Source: Zestosphaera sp.
Lineage (GTDB): Archaea > Thermoproteota > Thermoprotei_A > Sulfolobales > NBVN01
Direction: 5' to 3'
Assembly (NCBI GenBank): GCA_038727705.1
Contig: JAVYVJ010000001.1
Location: forward strand, 1-64,000
DNA: 64,000 bases
In this document: positions 1 to 7,625 of the stretch, piece by piece
Numbering within the stretch: the stretch's first letter is position 1
Layout of the letters: each line of letters begins with the position of its first letter
Translations under genes and position numbers: made by a program
The notes under the pieces: model-generated
Databases searched by the model: none
The model's input: the letters and a program-made list of their open reading frames with translations, nothing else
What the model was told of the DNA's origin: nothing

Positions 1-200
1 GGTTCGTGAAGTGCACGAGGTGCGGTTTCACCCATGACAGAGACGTAATAGGAGCATGGAACATAGCTCTGAAGCTAAATGTGAGCCCCGTGCCGTTGGG
101 CTCGAACGGTGCCCATGACCCCTGCGTAGAGTGGTCAGTGACCACGGTGAACCGCAGGGTTGAGGCACAACCCGCCCTAGGAGAGCCTACAAAAACCTAG
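1..200 (+). CDS. tnpB: TnpB (IS200/IS605 OrfB) C-terminal fragment, cut by window edge
   Basis: The reading frame is open from the first bases, so the gene begins outside the window. What remains is the end of a TnpB RNA-guided nuclease: the second half of its zinc ribbon (CTRC) and the last RuvC-like motif (HDRDVIGAWNIA), followed by a variable tail ending at 198-200. An internal GTG at 6 is only a codon in the frame, not the start. TnpB proteins are normally about 400 residues. Whether this copy is intact upstream cannot be judged. No TnpA is visible. Confidence 0.85.
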   Translation, partial: FVKCTRCGFTHDRDVIGAWNIALKLNVSPVPLGSNGAHDPCVEWSVTTVNRRVEAQPALGEPTKT

Positions 201-288
201 AGCGGGAAACGGTGGTGTGGTTCGCTAATGAGTTGCCGCTCAGGGACCAGCGCCCAAGCGGCGGGGAATCACGACCGCTGGGGGGTGG
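201..288 (+). other. Possible 3' end / omega-RNA scaffold of the TnpB element
   Basis: Immediately after the TnpB stop there is a short inverted repeat, GCCGCT at 235-240 against AGCGGC at 258-263, followed by a G-rich stretch (ggggaatcac, then ccgctgggggg). TnpB elements usually end in a structured region that overlaps the gene's 3' end and is transcribed as the guide RNA scaffold. The location and hairpin fit that role. The exact element boundary is not visible because the left end lies outside the window. Confidence 0.35.
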
Positions 289-618
289 TTGAAGCCGGTG
301 GGCGGTGTTGAGTTAACCACTAGGGAGAGGATTCTGAATCTACTCCTCAGGAGTGAGGGGCCGCTGACTGCGGAAGACATAATATCCGAACTCGGGCTGA
401 GGGTCACGCCGGGCGAGGTCTACGAGCACTTGAAGCACGTCGCCAAGACCCTGAAGAGGGCATACGGGGGCTCCTACTACCTGGCGATGGTGCCCCCCAC
501 CTGCAGGTCGTGCGGCTACGTGTTTAAAGGGCTGGAGGAGCCTAGGAAGCCGAGCAAATGCCCTAAATGCAGATCGCAGAGAATAAACCCGCCCGCATTC
601 AAGATAGTGAGGAAGTGA
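289..618 (+). CDS. HTH plus zinc-ribbon putative transcriptional regulator
   Basis: A 109-residue protein with an N-terminal winged-helix-like segment (residues about 10-60, TTRERILNLLL...LTAEDIISEL) and a C-terminal zinc ribbon with cysteines at 72, 75, 91 and 94 (CRSC...CPKC). This matches the small archaeal predicted regulators with an HTH followed by a zinc ribbon (COG3357-like). The start is TTG after a GGGGGTGG stretch that can serve as ribosome binding site. It sits directly behind the TnpB element and shows no operon partner. The DNA target is unknown. Confidence 0.75.
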   Translation: MKPVGGVELTTRERILNLLLRSEGPLTAEDIISELGLRVTPGEVYEHLKHVAKTLKRAYGGSYYLAMVPPTCRSCGYVFKGLEEPRKPSKCPKCRSQRINPPAFKIVRK

Positions 619-662
619 TCACGGCCTCATCTACCCAACGCTAGGGGGCGTGGCCCCCAGCC

Positions 663-1202
663 CTACCCGATGCCATGGGCTCTCAGGACCTCAGCCTGTA
701 TCTCTAGGACCTCCTCCCTCGAGGCAGCCCTGGAGTATCTCTCGAGGTAATTCTTGTTGAGCTCGTAGAACGTGGGCCCCCACTTAAACTTGCTCAGGAC
801 CTCTAGCGCGAGGTCTTTGAAGCCGGTGATGTATAAGGCTGCAGCAACTGCCTCAGCGCTGCTTAGCTTGGTCAGGAGGCCGAAGTTAATGGGGTTCCCG
901 GCCTTCAGGACGGGCAGAACCCTCTGCTCGCAGGACCTTCTTCCAGCCAGCCCCCTGAGGGCCTCCAGCCTAGAATTCCACGACGTGTCCAGGACTGTGA
1001 GGCCGTTCCTGGATATGATTGCCGAGTCCTCCGGGCTGAGGATCCTGTTGCTGTAGGGGTTGAGTATTAGAGAGCGTGCCGGCAGGCTGCCGAGGTGCGC
1101 TCTCTCAGCGTAACCCAGCCTGACGAGCTTCAACGCAGTCGATAGTTTTGGATCGTCGCCACCGAGCCTGACCACGTATATTCTTGGGGGCCTGACCACC
1201 AC
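663..1202 (-). CDS. tsr3: Tsr3, rRNA aminocarboxypropyltransferase
   Basis: A 179-residue protein of the Tsr3/DUF367 family, which moves the 3-amino-3-carboxypropyl group of SAM onto a pseudouridine of small-subunit rRNA. Family marks are visible in order: IYVVRLGGDDPKLSTALKL near the N-terminus, LNPYSNRILSPED, GLTVLDTSWN, LPVLKAGNPINFG, LSSAEAVAAALYITGF and LSKFKWG. Length is normal for the family. The gene stands alone between two plus-strand genes. The start is taken as GTG at 1202; the following residues already align with the family N-terminus. Confidence 0.92.
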   Translation of the reverse strand: MVVRPPRIYVVRLGGDDPKLSTALKLVRLGYAERAHLGSLPARSLILNPYSNRILSPEDSAIISRNGLTVLDTSWNSRLEALRGLAGRRSCEQRVLPVLKAGNPINFGLLTKLSSAEAVAAALYITGFKDLALEVLSKFKWGPTFYELNKNYLERYSRAASREEVLEIQAEVLRAHGIG

Positions 1203-1239
1203 TCCCGACCGTAACCCTCAACCGTTTAGCAGCAATTAA

Positions 1240-1248
1240 GTTTATATT
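1240..1248 (+). promoter_or_regulatory. TATA box for the RAM-domain gene
   Basis: The AT-rich element gtttatatt lies about 25-30 bp before the predicted transcript start near 1270. That places the GTG at 1282 a few bases into the mRNA, the usual arrangement for crenarchaeal genes with short leaders. Confidence 0.5.
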
Positions 1249-1281
1249 CTCATCATGGTAGTTAATCTTGGTGATAGCTAG

Positions 1282-1539
1282 GTGCCCGAGGCCATAGTCC
1301 TGATAAACACGAACATAGGGACTGAGGAGGAAGTGATGAGCGAGTTGCTCAAGATAGAGGGGGTCTACGAGGCCTACATAGTGTACGGCGTGTACGACAT
1401 AGTCGTGAAGATAAAAGCCCCGACGACGGAGGCCCTCAAGGAGGTAATCTCGAGCAAGGTCAGGAAGATCTCCAACGTCAGATCCACCCTAACCATGATA
1501 GTCGTGGAGGGTAAGGAGGTCACTAAGAAGGGTGGGTGA
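1282..1539 (+). CDS. Stand-alone Lrp/AsnC ligand-binding (RAM) domain protein
   Basis: The 85 residues form only the effector-binding RAM domain of Lrp/AsnC regulators (AIVLINTNIGTEEEVMSELL, then VYEAYIVYGVYDIVVKIKA, then VRSTLTMIVVE). There is no DNA-binding HTH domain. Such proteins assemble into oligomers that bind amino acids and may modulate full-length Lrp partners. The start is GTG. A close paralogue lies at 54544-54789. The last bases overlap the start of tiaS by eight nucleotides, so the two are co-transcribed. The ligand cannot be told from sequence. Confidence 0.88.
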   Translation: MPEAIVLINTNIGTEEEVMSELLKIEGVYEAYIVYGVYDIVVKIKAPTTEALKEVISSKVRKISNVRSTLTMIVVEGKEVTKKGG

Positions 1540-2893
1540 GGGTCTTAGGGAGGTTCATGTAGGGCTAGACGACACAGACACGGATTTTCAGGGATGCACG
1601 ACGCATCTGACCTTCAGGATTTTGAGAAGAATCGTTGAGGAACTACCTCAAGTCGTTTTCACGGACTATCCACGCCTGGTGAGGCTGAACCCCGTAATCC
1701 CTTTCAAAACCAGGGGGAATGCCTCGCTCTCCTTCTCGGTTAAGTTGAGGGAGGACAGCATCCCAGCGCTGAGGGATTTGATCCTGGGGGAGTTCCGCAA
1801 CTACCTCCCGGAGGTCCGGAACGCGGGCGTCGAACCCGGCCTCGCCCTCCTCTATGGGGGGATCCCCGACTCGCTTGGGAGGCTCTACGTTAAGGCTTTA
1901 AGTGATTACGTACATAAGGACTACGTGCTGGGGGTTGTTGAGGAGTTAGGTGATTCGCTGGAGACGCCTCTTGGGTATTCGAGGGGCCTGGTCGGCGCGC
2001 TGGCAGCTATAGGGGCTTCAAGATGTCTGGGAACGTGCACCTACGAGTTAATAGCTTACAGGTCTAGAGGGAACTACTTGAGGGAGAGGTGCGTTGACGC
2101 AGCCTCTGTTAAGGCCGTTGACGCAGAGTTCCGTGACTCGACCTTCCTCAACTACGACCACGTTAGTGGGAAACCCCTCATCACGCCTTCAGGCCCTAAC
2201 CCCGTCCTCCTAGGTGTGAGGGGTGAGGACCCTGAGCAGGTCTTAAACGCCTTCAACAAGCTGAGGATATGTGAGGATTACGAGGGGTGGGTCATCTACA
2301 AGACTAACCAGGCCGTTAACGCGCACCACGTGGAGAGAAGCGTTAAGTCGTTCAGACCCTACCAGACGGGTTGTGTGAGGGCGATAGTGACCGGCAAGCC
2401 GCTGACGCTTCCGGGGGGCGACGTGCTGCTTAAGCTCGGCGGGCAGGACGGCGATGGCGTTGTGTGGGCGGTTTTCTTCAAGGAGACCGGGTTGAGCGAC
2501 GTTGCGAGGAAGCTGCTCGCCGGCGACTTAATCAGGGTGTGCGGTGGTAGTAAGTATTGGGAAGGACGTGGCTTGGTCATCCACTCAGATCTCCTGGAGG
2601 TTCTAGACCTGATTACGGAGGTTCGCAGGAACCCGCTGTGCCCGGCCTGCGGCCGCAGGATGAAGTCCTCAGGTAGCGGGAAGGGCTGGAAATGCATTAA
2701 ATGCGGGTATAGGTCAGCGGACCTCAGCAGGGAGGCTGTTAAGGTGGGTCGGGATCTGGCGGTGAGGGCCTACAGACCCGTGGATCGCGCGGTCAAGCAC
2801 TTAGTCATGCCTGAGGCGAGGGTTGGCAGGGCAGGCAACTGCGGCAAGCCCTTAGTGCGTGGGTGGATTCACTTCACCACGCAAGGCATGTAG
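1532..2893 (+). CDS. tiaS: tRNA(Ile2) 2-agmatinylcytidine synthetase TiaS
   Basis: TiaS attaches agmatine to C34 of tRNA-Ile2 so that the anticodon reads AUA instead of AUG. The 453-residue protein has the expected order: N-terminal kinase-like domain starting VGLDDTDTDFQGCTTH, ferredoxin-like domain, an OB fold around residues 280-350, and a C-terminal zinc ribbon (CPAC...CIKC). The start is GTG at 1532, overlapping the upstream RAM-domain gene, and residues from VHVGLDDTD onward match the family N-terminus. An agmatine-forming pathway would be needed elsewhere; the agmatinase-like gene at 18057 consumes agmatine rather than making it. Confidence 0.93.
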   Translation: MGEGLREVHVGLDDTDTDFQGCTTHLTFRILRRIVEELPQVVFTDYPRLVRLNPVIPFKTRGNASLSFSVKLREDSIPALRDLILGEFRNYLPEVRNAGVEPGLALLYGGIPDSLGRLYVKALSDYVHKDYVLGVVEELGDSLETPLGYSRGLVGALAAIGASRCLGTCTYELIAYRSRGNYLRERCVDAASVKAVDAEFRDSTFLNYDHVSGKPLITPSGPNPVLLGVRGEDPEQVLNAFNKLRICEDYEGWVIYKTNQAVNAHHVERSVKSFRPYQTGCVRAIVTGKPLTLPGGDVLLKLGGQDGDGVVWAVFFKETGLSDVARKLLAGDLIRVCGGSKYWEGRGLVIHSDLLEVLDLITEVRRNPLCPACGRRMKSSGSGKGWKCIKCGYRSADLSREAVKVGRDLAVRAYRPVDRAVKHLVMPEARVGRAGNCGKPLVRGWIHFTTQGM

Positions 2894-2920
2894 GATTTAT
2901 TCCGTTCCACAAGTTCTTAA

Positions 2921-3292
2921 GTGTTGGGGGTGATTGACGTGAGCTCGGATGACAGGGGTGATGTCGTCAAGCGGATGAGTGACTTAATGAGGTCCGGCGC
3001 TGTAATGCTTGAGCAGACATGCCCGCTCTGCGGCCTGCCTCTGTTCAGGCTGAGGAGCGGGGAGGTGGTTTGCCCGGTCCACGGGGCGGTGAAGATAGTT
3101 AAGAGCGAGGACGAGGCTGTGGAGGCTGTCACCTCGGCGGTTTTGAGGGAGTTTGAGAAGGTTATTGCGAGGAAGTTAAATACGTACATCAACGCCCTGG
3201 CCAAGGAGGAGGGCCTGAACTCGAGCGAGTTAAAGGACGTCATATACTTGCTGGACATATTGGAGAGGATAAGGAGAATGAGGAGGCCATGA
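2921..3292 (+). CDS. Sjogren's/scleroderma autoantigen-1-type zinc protein (UPF0148-like)
   Basis: A 123-residue protein whose middle reads CPLCGLPLFRLRSGEVVCPVHG, the four-ligand zinc motif typical of the archaeal p27/autoantigen-1 family, followed by a charged helical C-terminus. The biochemical role of archaeal members is not established. TTG at 2921 is the likely start; alternative downstream starts would shorten a poorly conserved N-terminus. It is followed by two further plus-strand genes, probably one transcript. Confidence 0.7.
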   Translation: MLGVIDVSSDDRGDVVKRMSDLMRSGAVMLEQTCPLCGLPLFRLRSGEVVCPVHGAVKIVKSEDEAVEAVTSAVLREFEKVIARKLNTYINALAKEEGLNSSELKDVIYLLDILERIRRMRRP

Positions 3293-3332
3293 GCCCGAAA
3301 CCACGCGCCCCTCCACGTTCTACGGATGCGGT

Positions 3333-3659
3333 GTGGGCATCATGACTAAGCACCTGCCTTCAGTGCCAGAGCTGGCCGGCGTTTTAGAGAACGTGGCTGA
3401 GGCGAGGGGGCCGGCATACGTGAACGCCTTCCTCCTACACCTAGTTGGTTACGCACTCAACATGTGGTTGGGTGGCCTCATAGACCCGCGTTCGCTGAGC
3501 ACGTATTTCAGCAAGGTCTACGAGATGCTGGTTGAAGGGTCATTCGAGCTGGATAAGGACGTCATCGAGGTGATGTCCATCGTGAGTGAAGGGGTTAACG
3601 AGGCCGTGTACGACGAGGTCATGGCTAAGGTCATGATGTTGCTGAAGGAGCTTCCGTGA
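3333..3659 (+). CDS. Hypothetical helical protein
   Basis: A 108-residue, mostly helical protein without cysteines, motifs or membrane segments that I recognise. It lies 40 bases after the zinc protein and overlaps the next gene by four bases, so it is translated as part of that cluster. The start could be GTG at 3333 or ATG at 3342. Function unknown. Confidence 0.65.
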   Translation: MGIMTKHLPSVPELAGVLENVAEARGPAYVNAFLLHLVGYALNMWLGGLIDPRSLSTYFSKVYEMLVEGSFELDKDVIEVMSIVSEGVNEAVYDEVMAKVMMLLKELP

Positions 3660-4462
3660 CATCCGGGGTTGAGGCCATGCCGGAAATCGCTTGCAGTGTG
3701 TGCGGGAGGAGGGGGGCTTTCTACTACAGGCATAGCTCCGGCGAGAGGCTGTGCAGCCGCTGCCTGGAGGAGTCCCTCACCAGCCGCATAAAACACAGCT
3801 TCTCGGGGAGGGTAAGGCTCGGCAGGGAGCCCTTCATAACGGTCTACATACCGCCCGACAGGGTTGTGGAGGGCGCGGTCTTAACCTGCCTGCTCTCGAA
3901 GATTGAGGCGAGGTTTAACGGACGTGTAGGGGTTGTCGCCCCCCGTGGGGTGTTGAGCGCCGTGCGTGAGTTAGCCTCCAACGCCCTGACCGTTGGGGGT
4001 AACGTTCACTACCGTGAACTAGGTGGGTTGAGCGCTGAATGCAGGTGCTCGACCGGTGAGTCAATAACGAACTCTGTGGGGGTGCTTGAGGGCCTCAGTG
4101 GCTCCCAGGTACTTCAGGGGGCTCAGGCGATCCTTCTACCCTACACTTTGACGGACCTTGATGAGGCGTTAATGGAGTACGTGATCTTTGGATCGAGTGG
4201 GGCTGCGCCCGCCGACCTCAGCGGGCTAACTATTGGAGGGACTCCGGTGGTCTGCCCCTTCTGCACCGTGCAGAGGGTGGACGTGATGGCTCTTGCGTAC
4301 GTATACGGGGTTCTGAGGCTGGCCAGCGAGTCCGTAAGGGTCGGCGATGAGGGGGTGTGCAGGGCTTACGCCCTGATCAAGGAGTTGGTGTCTGAGATAT
4401 CCCTTAATCACCCTGAGCTAACCCATACGATGCTCAAGTCACGCAAGTTCTTCCGGCGTTGA
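3656..4462 (+). CDS. Degenerate TtuA/Ncs6-like (PP-loop tRNA thiolase family) protein
   Basis: The N-terminus carries the zinc finger of TtuA/Ncs6 tRNA 2-thiolation enzymes (C13, C16, C33, C36; CSVCGRRGAFYYRHSSGERLC), and the end (HPELTHTMLKSRKFF) also follows the family pattern. The ATP-binding PP-loop (SGGxDS) expected at about residues 55-65 is missing: the segment reads PFITVYIPPDRVVEG. The GHNLDD motif is reduced to PYTLTDLDEAL. It is therefore a family member that has probably lost catalysis and may act as a partner or RNA-binding subunit. The assignment is my reading of motifs; the inactive role is inference. Confidence 0.6.
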   Translation: MTSGVEAMPEIACSVCGRRGAFYYRHSSGERLCSRCLEESLTSRIKHSFSGRVRLGREPFITVYIPPDRVVEGAVLTCLLSKIEARFNGRVGVVAPRGVLSAVRELASNALTVGGNVHYRELGGLSAECRCSTGESITNSVGVLEGLSGSQVLQGAQAILLPYTLTDLDEALMEYVIFGSSGAAPADLSGLTIGGTPVVCPFCTVQRVDVMALAYVYGVLRLASESVRVGDEGVCRAYALIKELVSEISLNHPELTHTMLKSRKFFRR

Positions 4463-4572
4463 CCCACCCCCGGAGCCGATGATGCCTTCGAGACCGCCGC
4501 CGCAACCCCACTTAAAGAAGCTGACCCTTTTTAAGAAATCACGTGGTATTGAGGAGTATATCGGTGAGGTAG

Positions 4573-4821
4573 TTGGGTGTTGAAGTGCTCAACGTGTTGA
4601 ATGATCTCTTCACCCCCCTTCAGAGCCTGGGCTCCAGCAGCCTGACGACCATACTGGCGATCGTGGGTGTAGTCATGATAGCCCTGGTCGCCATAGGGTA
4701 TGCGATATACGGCATGGTGAAGCTGGGGAAGCTCCTCTTCAGCATGAGGATGAAGGAGTTCTCTCTGATAATGTTGGGGCTCGGGGTAGCGTTCCTAGCG
4801 GTAGCTATAGTCATGCCTTAA
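4573..4821 (+). CDS. Small two-helix membrane protein
   Basis: An 82-residue protein with two hydrophobic helices (about residues 24-50 and 63-81) separated by a short basic loop (LGKLLFSMRMKEF). It starts with TTG after a GGTGAGGTAG ribosome binding site. It lies just before the PINA gene. No family is recognised. Location in the cytoplasmic membrane is inferred from hydrophobicity. Confidence 0.6.
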   Translation: MGVEVLNVLNDLFTPLQSLGSSSLTTILAIVGVVMIALVAIGYAIYGMVKLGKLLFSMRMKEFSLIMLGLGVAFLAVAIVMP

Positions 4822-4874
4822 CACGCCTCCTGCGGCCCACGTCGTTATAAGTTGTTTAGAGCGTAGTATAGTCG

Positions 4875-6413
4875 GTGCATGATGTGAGGGAGATCGGTGA
4901 AGTTACGTACGTGCCTGACGCGAGCGTCATAACTAATGGAGTTCTTAAGATGCTGGTTAGGGATGGGAGGGTTCAAGGCAGGCTGGTCCTACTTAAGGAA
5001 CTCATAGACTACTTCGAGTCGCTGGCCAAGAACGGCAAGTCCCTCGGCGTTTTAGGGCTTGAGGAGATGAGGTTCGTCAGGGCTGCGTGCGCCTCGAAGG
5101 GGATGCCGGTTGATGTGGTCAGCAGCGGCAGGAGGGCTGACGATGTAGACGCCTTGATCAGGTGGTACGCGCTTGAGGCCGGCGTCACGCTGGTGACGTC
5201 CTCCAAGACCCAGCAACTGGCTAGCGAAGCCCTCGGAGTTAATGTCCTCTACGTGGAGCCCCCTAGAAGCCGCCTAACCACTCTCGAGAAGTTCTTCAGC
5301 GACGGAACCATGTCCGTCCACCTGAAGGAAGGCGCTCCCCCGCACGCCAAGCAAGGCAGGCCGGGTAGGTGGCGGCTAGTCCAGCTTTCGGAGACCCCCC
5401 TATCTAGGGAGGAGGTTGAGGCGATAGCTGATGAGATCCTCGAAGTGGCCCGCACGGACCCTGACGCGGTCATAGAGATCGAGAGGCCTAACTCGATAAT
5501 AATCCAGATGAGCGTGTACAGGATAATAATAGCTAGACCCCCCATGAGCGACGGTTGGGAGATAACTGCGGTGAGGCCTCTCGTAAGGCCTAAGCTGGAG
5601 GACTACACGCTGGCTGAAAAGCTCATGAGGAGGCTTGAGGAGAAGGCTGAAGGCATTCTGATAGCCGGTGCCCCCGGAATGGGTAAGACCACCTTCGCCC
5701 AGGCTCTGGCCGAATACTACAAGAGGAAGAGTAAGGTGGTCAAGACCATAGAGTCTCCTAGGGACATGCATCTCCCGCCCGAAGTAACCCAGTACTCTAA
5801 GACCTACGCAACCCCGGACGAGCTCCACGACATACTCCTGCTCTCAAGACCTGACTACACGGTGTTCGACGAACTGCGCACGGACAACGACTTCAAGCTC
5901 TACGTCGACTTAAGGCTTGCGGGCATAGGCATGATCGGAGTGGTTCACGCCACATCACCTATAGACGCGCTGCAGAGGTTCATAGGAAGGATAGATCTGG
6001 GGATGATCCCGTCGGTTGTTGACACAGTCCTCTTCCTGGAGGAGGGTGAGGTGCGTAAGGTCTACGACGTCAGTATGAGCGTCAAACTCCCTACAGGCCT
6101 GCGGGAGGCCGACCTAGCGAGACCCGTCATTGAGGTCAGGGACTTCCTCAGTGGTCAGCTGGAGTATGAGATGTACACCTTCGGCGAGCAGACTGTGGTC
6201 GTCCCGGTGAAGCACGTTGTTGGGGAGGGCTTGGAGGCGGCTGTCAGGAAGGCCATACTAACGCTACTCCCGTCGGCTGAGGTGACGTTCGACGGGGGCG
6301 TGGTAACGGTCACAGTGCCGAGGGAGGAGGCTAGGTCCGCACGCAAGCTCAAAAGAAGGTTATCCAGCATAGAGAGGAAGTACGGGGTGGTTATATCTCT
6401 TAAGCTGGTTTGA
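4875..6413 (+). CDS. PINA: PIN-domain plus ATPase (PilT/VapC-type fused motor)
   Basis: This 512-residue protein has an N-terminal PIN nuclease-like domain (D15 in YVPDASV, acidic residues near 89-92), a central secretion-type RecA-fold ATPase (P-loop GAPGMGKTT at 265-273, then VFDELRTDNDF and IGVVHATSPIDAL) and a C-terminal KH-like region. This is the architecture of archaeal PINA, a hexameric ATPase shown in Sulfolobus to promote Holliday-junction migration. Start GTG at 4875, with the conserved VPDASVI just downstream. It stands alone and is probably a housekeeping DNA-processing factor. Confidence 0.9.
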   Translation: MHDVREIGEVTYVPDASVITNGVLKMLVRDGRVQGRLVLLKELIDYFESLAKNGKSLGVLGLEEMRFVRAACASKGMPVDVVSSGRRADDVDALIRWYALEAGVTLVTSSKTQQLASEALGVNVLYVEPPRSRLTTLEKFFSDGTMSVHLKEGAPPHAKQGRPGRWRLVQLSETPLSREEVEAIADEILEVARTDPDAVIEIERPNSIIIQMSVYRIIIARPPMSDGWEITAVRPLVRPKLEDYTLAEKLMRRLEEKAEGILIAGAPGMGKTTFAQALAEYYKRKSKVVKTIESPRDMHLPPEVTQYSKTYATPDELHDILLLSRPDYTVFDELRTDNDFKLYVDLRLAGIGMIGVVHATSPIDALQRFIGRIDLGMIPSVVDTVLFLEEGEVRKVYDVSMSVKLPTGLREADLARPVIEVRDFLSGQLEYEMYTFGEQTVVVPVKHVVGEGLEAAVRKAILTLLPSAEVTFDGGVVTVTVPREEARSARKLKRRLSSIERKYGVVISLKLV

Positions 6414-6424
6414 AGTCTGAGTCA

Positions 6425-7177
6425 CTACCTCTTCTTAACCGCCCTCACTATCTCCTTAGCCCTCTCCGCGTTCTCCTCGACAGCCGTTCCCGTCACGACT
6501 GCGTCGGCGCCTGAGCCTACCGCGTCCCTCGCCTGCTCGTAGTTCCTTATCCCACCACCCACGATGAGCACTGACTCGCCCTTAACCCTGGACGCGGCCC
6601 TCACGAACTTGGGGGGTATGGGCTCAGGAGCTCCTGAGCCCGCCTCCAGGTACACGTACCTCATGCCTAGGAACCTGGCTGCCAGGACGTAGGCGACGCC
6701 TAACTCCGGTCTCTCGTAGGGTATTGGCCTAGCCCTACCCACATACCCGGCCGCGCCGCCGTACCCCACTATAACGTACCCAGTTGGCAGTACCTCGATT
6801 CCGTACTTGGCGACTACAGGCGCTCCAAGCACTTGAGCACCTATTATGAAGTAGGGGTCGTCGGAGTTCATGAGGGACATGAAGAGTATGGCGTCGGCGT
6901 GCTTAGAGATTCCAGATACGTTGCCCGGGAACAGTATCACCGGCAGACCCCACTTCTTGAGGCTGGTCACCAACGCGTCCACATCCCTCTCGGACACCCC
7001 TATCGAACCCCCTACCAGGAAGGCGTCAGTCCCCTCAGACACCATGGCCTCCGCAAGCCTGTCGGCATTGTTTAAATCGCCTATTTTATCGGGGTCCAGC
7101 AGCGTGAAGTGTATCTTCTCCCCGGAGCTCACCTTACCCCTGAGGTAGGAGTCGACCCAGCACCCACGCTCACTCAA
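6425..7177 (-). CDS. Geranylgeranylglyceryl phosphate synthase
   Basis: The TIM-barrel prenyltransferase that makes the first ether bond of archaeal lipids from G-1-P and GGPP. Visible family motifs: KIHFTLLDPDK near the N-terminus, DAFLVGGSIGV, YLEAGSGAPEPIP, VGGGIR and DAVVTGTAVEEN. I start it at TTG 7177 (250 residues): a strong GGGGGAGG sits just upstream, and the sequence further upstream belongs to the Elf1 gene in another frame. It overlaps that gene by eight bases, indicating translational coupling. Confidence 0.93.
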   Translation of the reverse strand: MSERGCWVDSYLRGKVSSGEKIHFTLLDPDKIGDLNNADRLAEAMVSEGTDAFLVGGSIGVSERDVDALVTSLKKWGLPVILFPGNVSGISKHADAILFMSLMNSDDPYFIIGAQVLGAPVVAKYGIEVLPTGYVIVGYGGAAGYVGRARPIPYERPELGVAYVLAARFLGMRYVYLEAGSGAPEPIPPKFVRAASRVKGESVLIVGGGIRNYEQARDAVGSGADAVVTGTAVEENAERAKEIVRAVKKR

Positions 7178-7478
7178 CAGCCTCCCCCTTCTCGAACCAC
7201 GTCCTGAGCTCCTCACTGCCGTAGAGGTCCAGGAACTTGGAGTACGCGTCAACGGCCTCGAAAATCGATGGCAGCTCCTGCAGCTCGGCCCTCAGGCCGC
7301 ACTTCGGGTTCATGCACTTAATTAGCGCTCGCTTCTTCTCCTCGCCGGAGTCGTTGACGTAGGGCTCGACATCGACGATTATGGTGATGGACCCGCAGGC
7401 AGGGCATTGGAAGACCCTAGGCAGCGTCTTCTGCGGGGGTCTGAACACCTTATACCGCTTCCTGCTCCTTCTTCCCAC
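7170..7478 (-). CDS. elf1: Elf1-like transcription elongation factor
   Basis: A small basic zinc-ribbon protein: GRRSRKRYKVFRPPQKTLPRVFQCPAC...CMNPKC, the layout of archaeal Elf1 (COG4888), which binds elongating RNA polymerase. I place the start at GTG 7478 because the family begins with a basic GRRxRR segment and the bases before it read ggtggtt. A longer frame from TTG 7505 would add MSLVCIGGC, which is not family-like. It is the first gene of a two-gene unit with GGGP synthase. Confidence 0.85.
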   Translation of the reverse strand: MGRRSRKRYKVFRPPQKTLPRVFQCPACGSITIIVDVEPYVNDSGEEKKRALIKCMNPKCGLRAELQELPSIFEAVDAYSKFLDLYGSEELRTWFEKGEAVE

Positions 7479-7625
7479 ACAACCACCAATACACACTAGA
7501 CTCACAGGTCTTATAAGTTGCGATCGATGTAGACGTCCTCAGCCATGGTGGGGCCCCGCAGGCTCTGAGCGCCCCTTATTAATTGTGAAACCCTAGTCTA
7601 TGAGTGAGGGTTAAGGGGCCTGATT

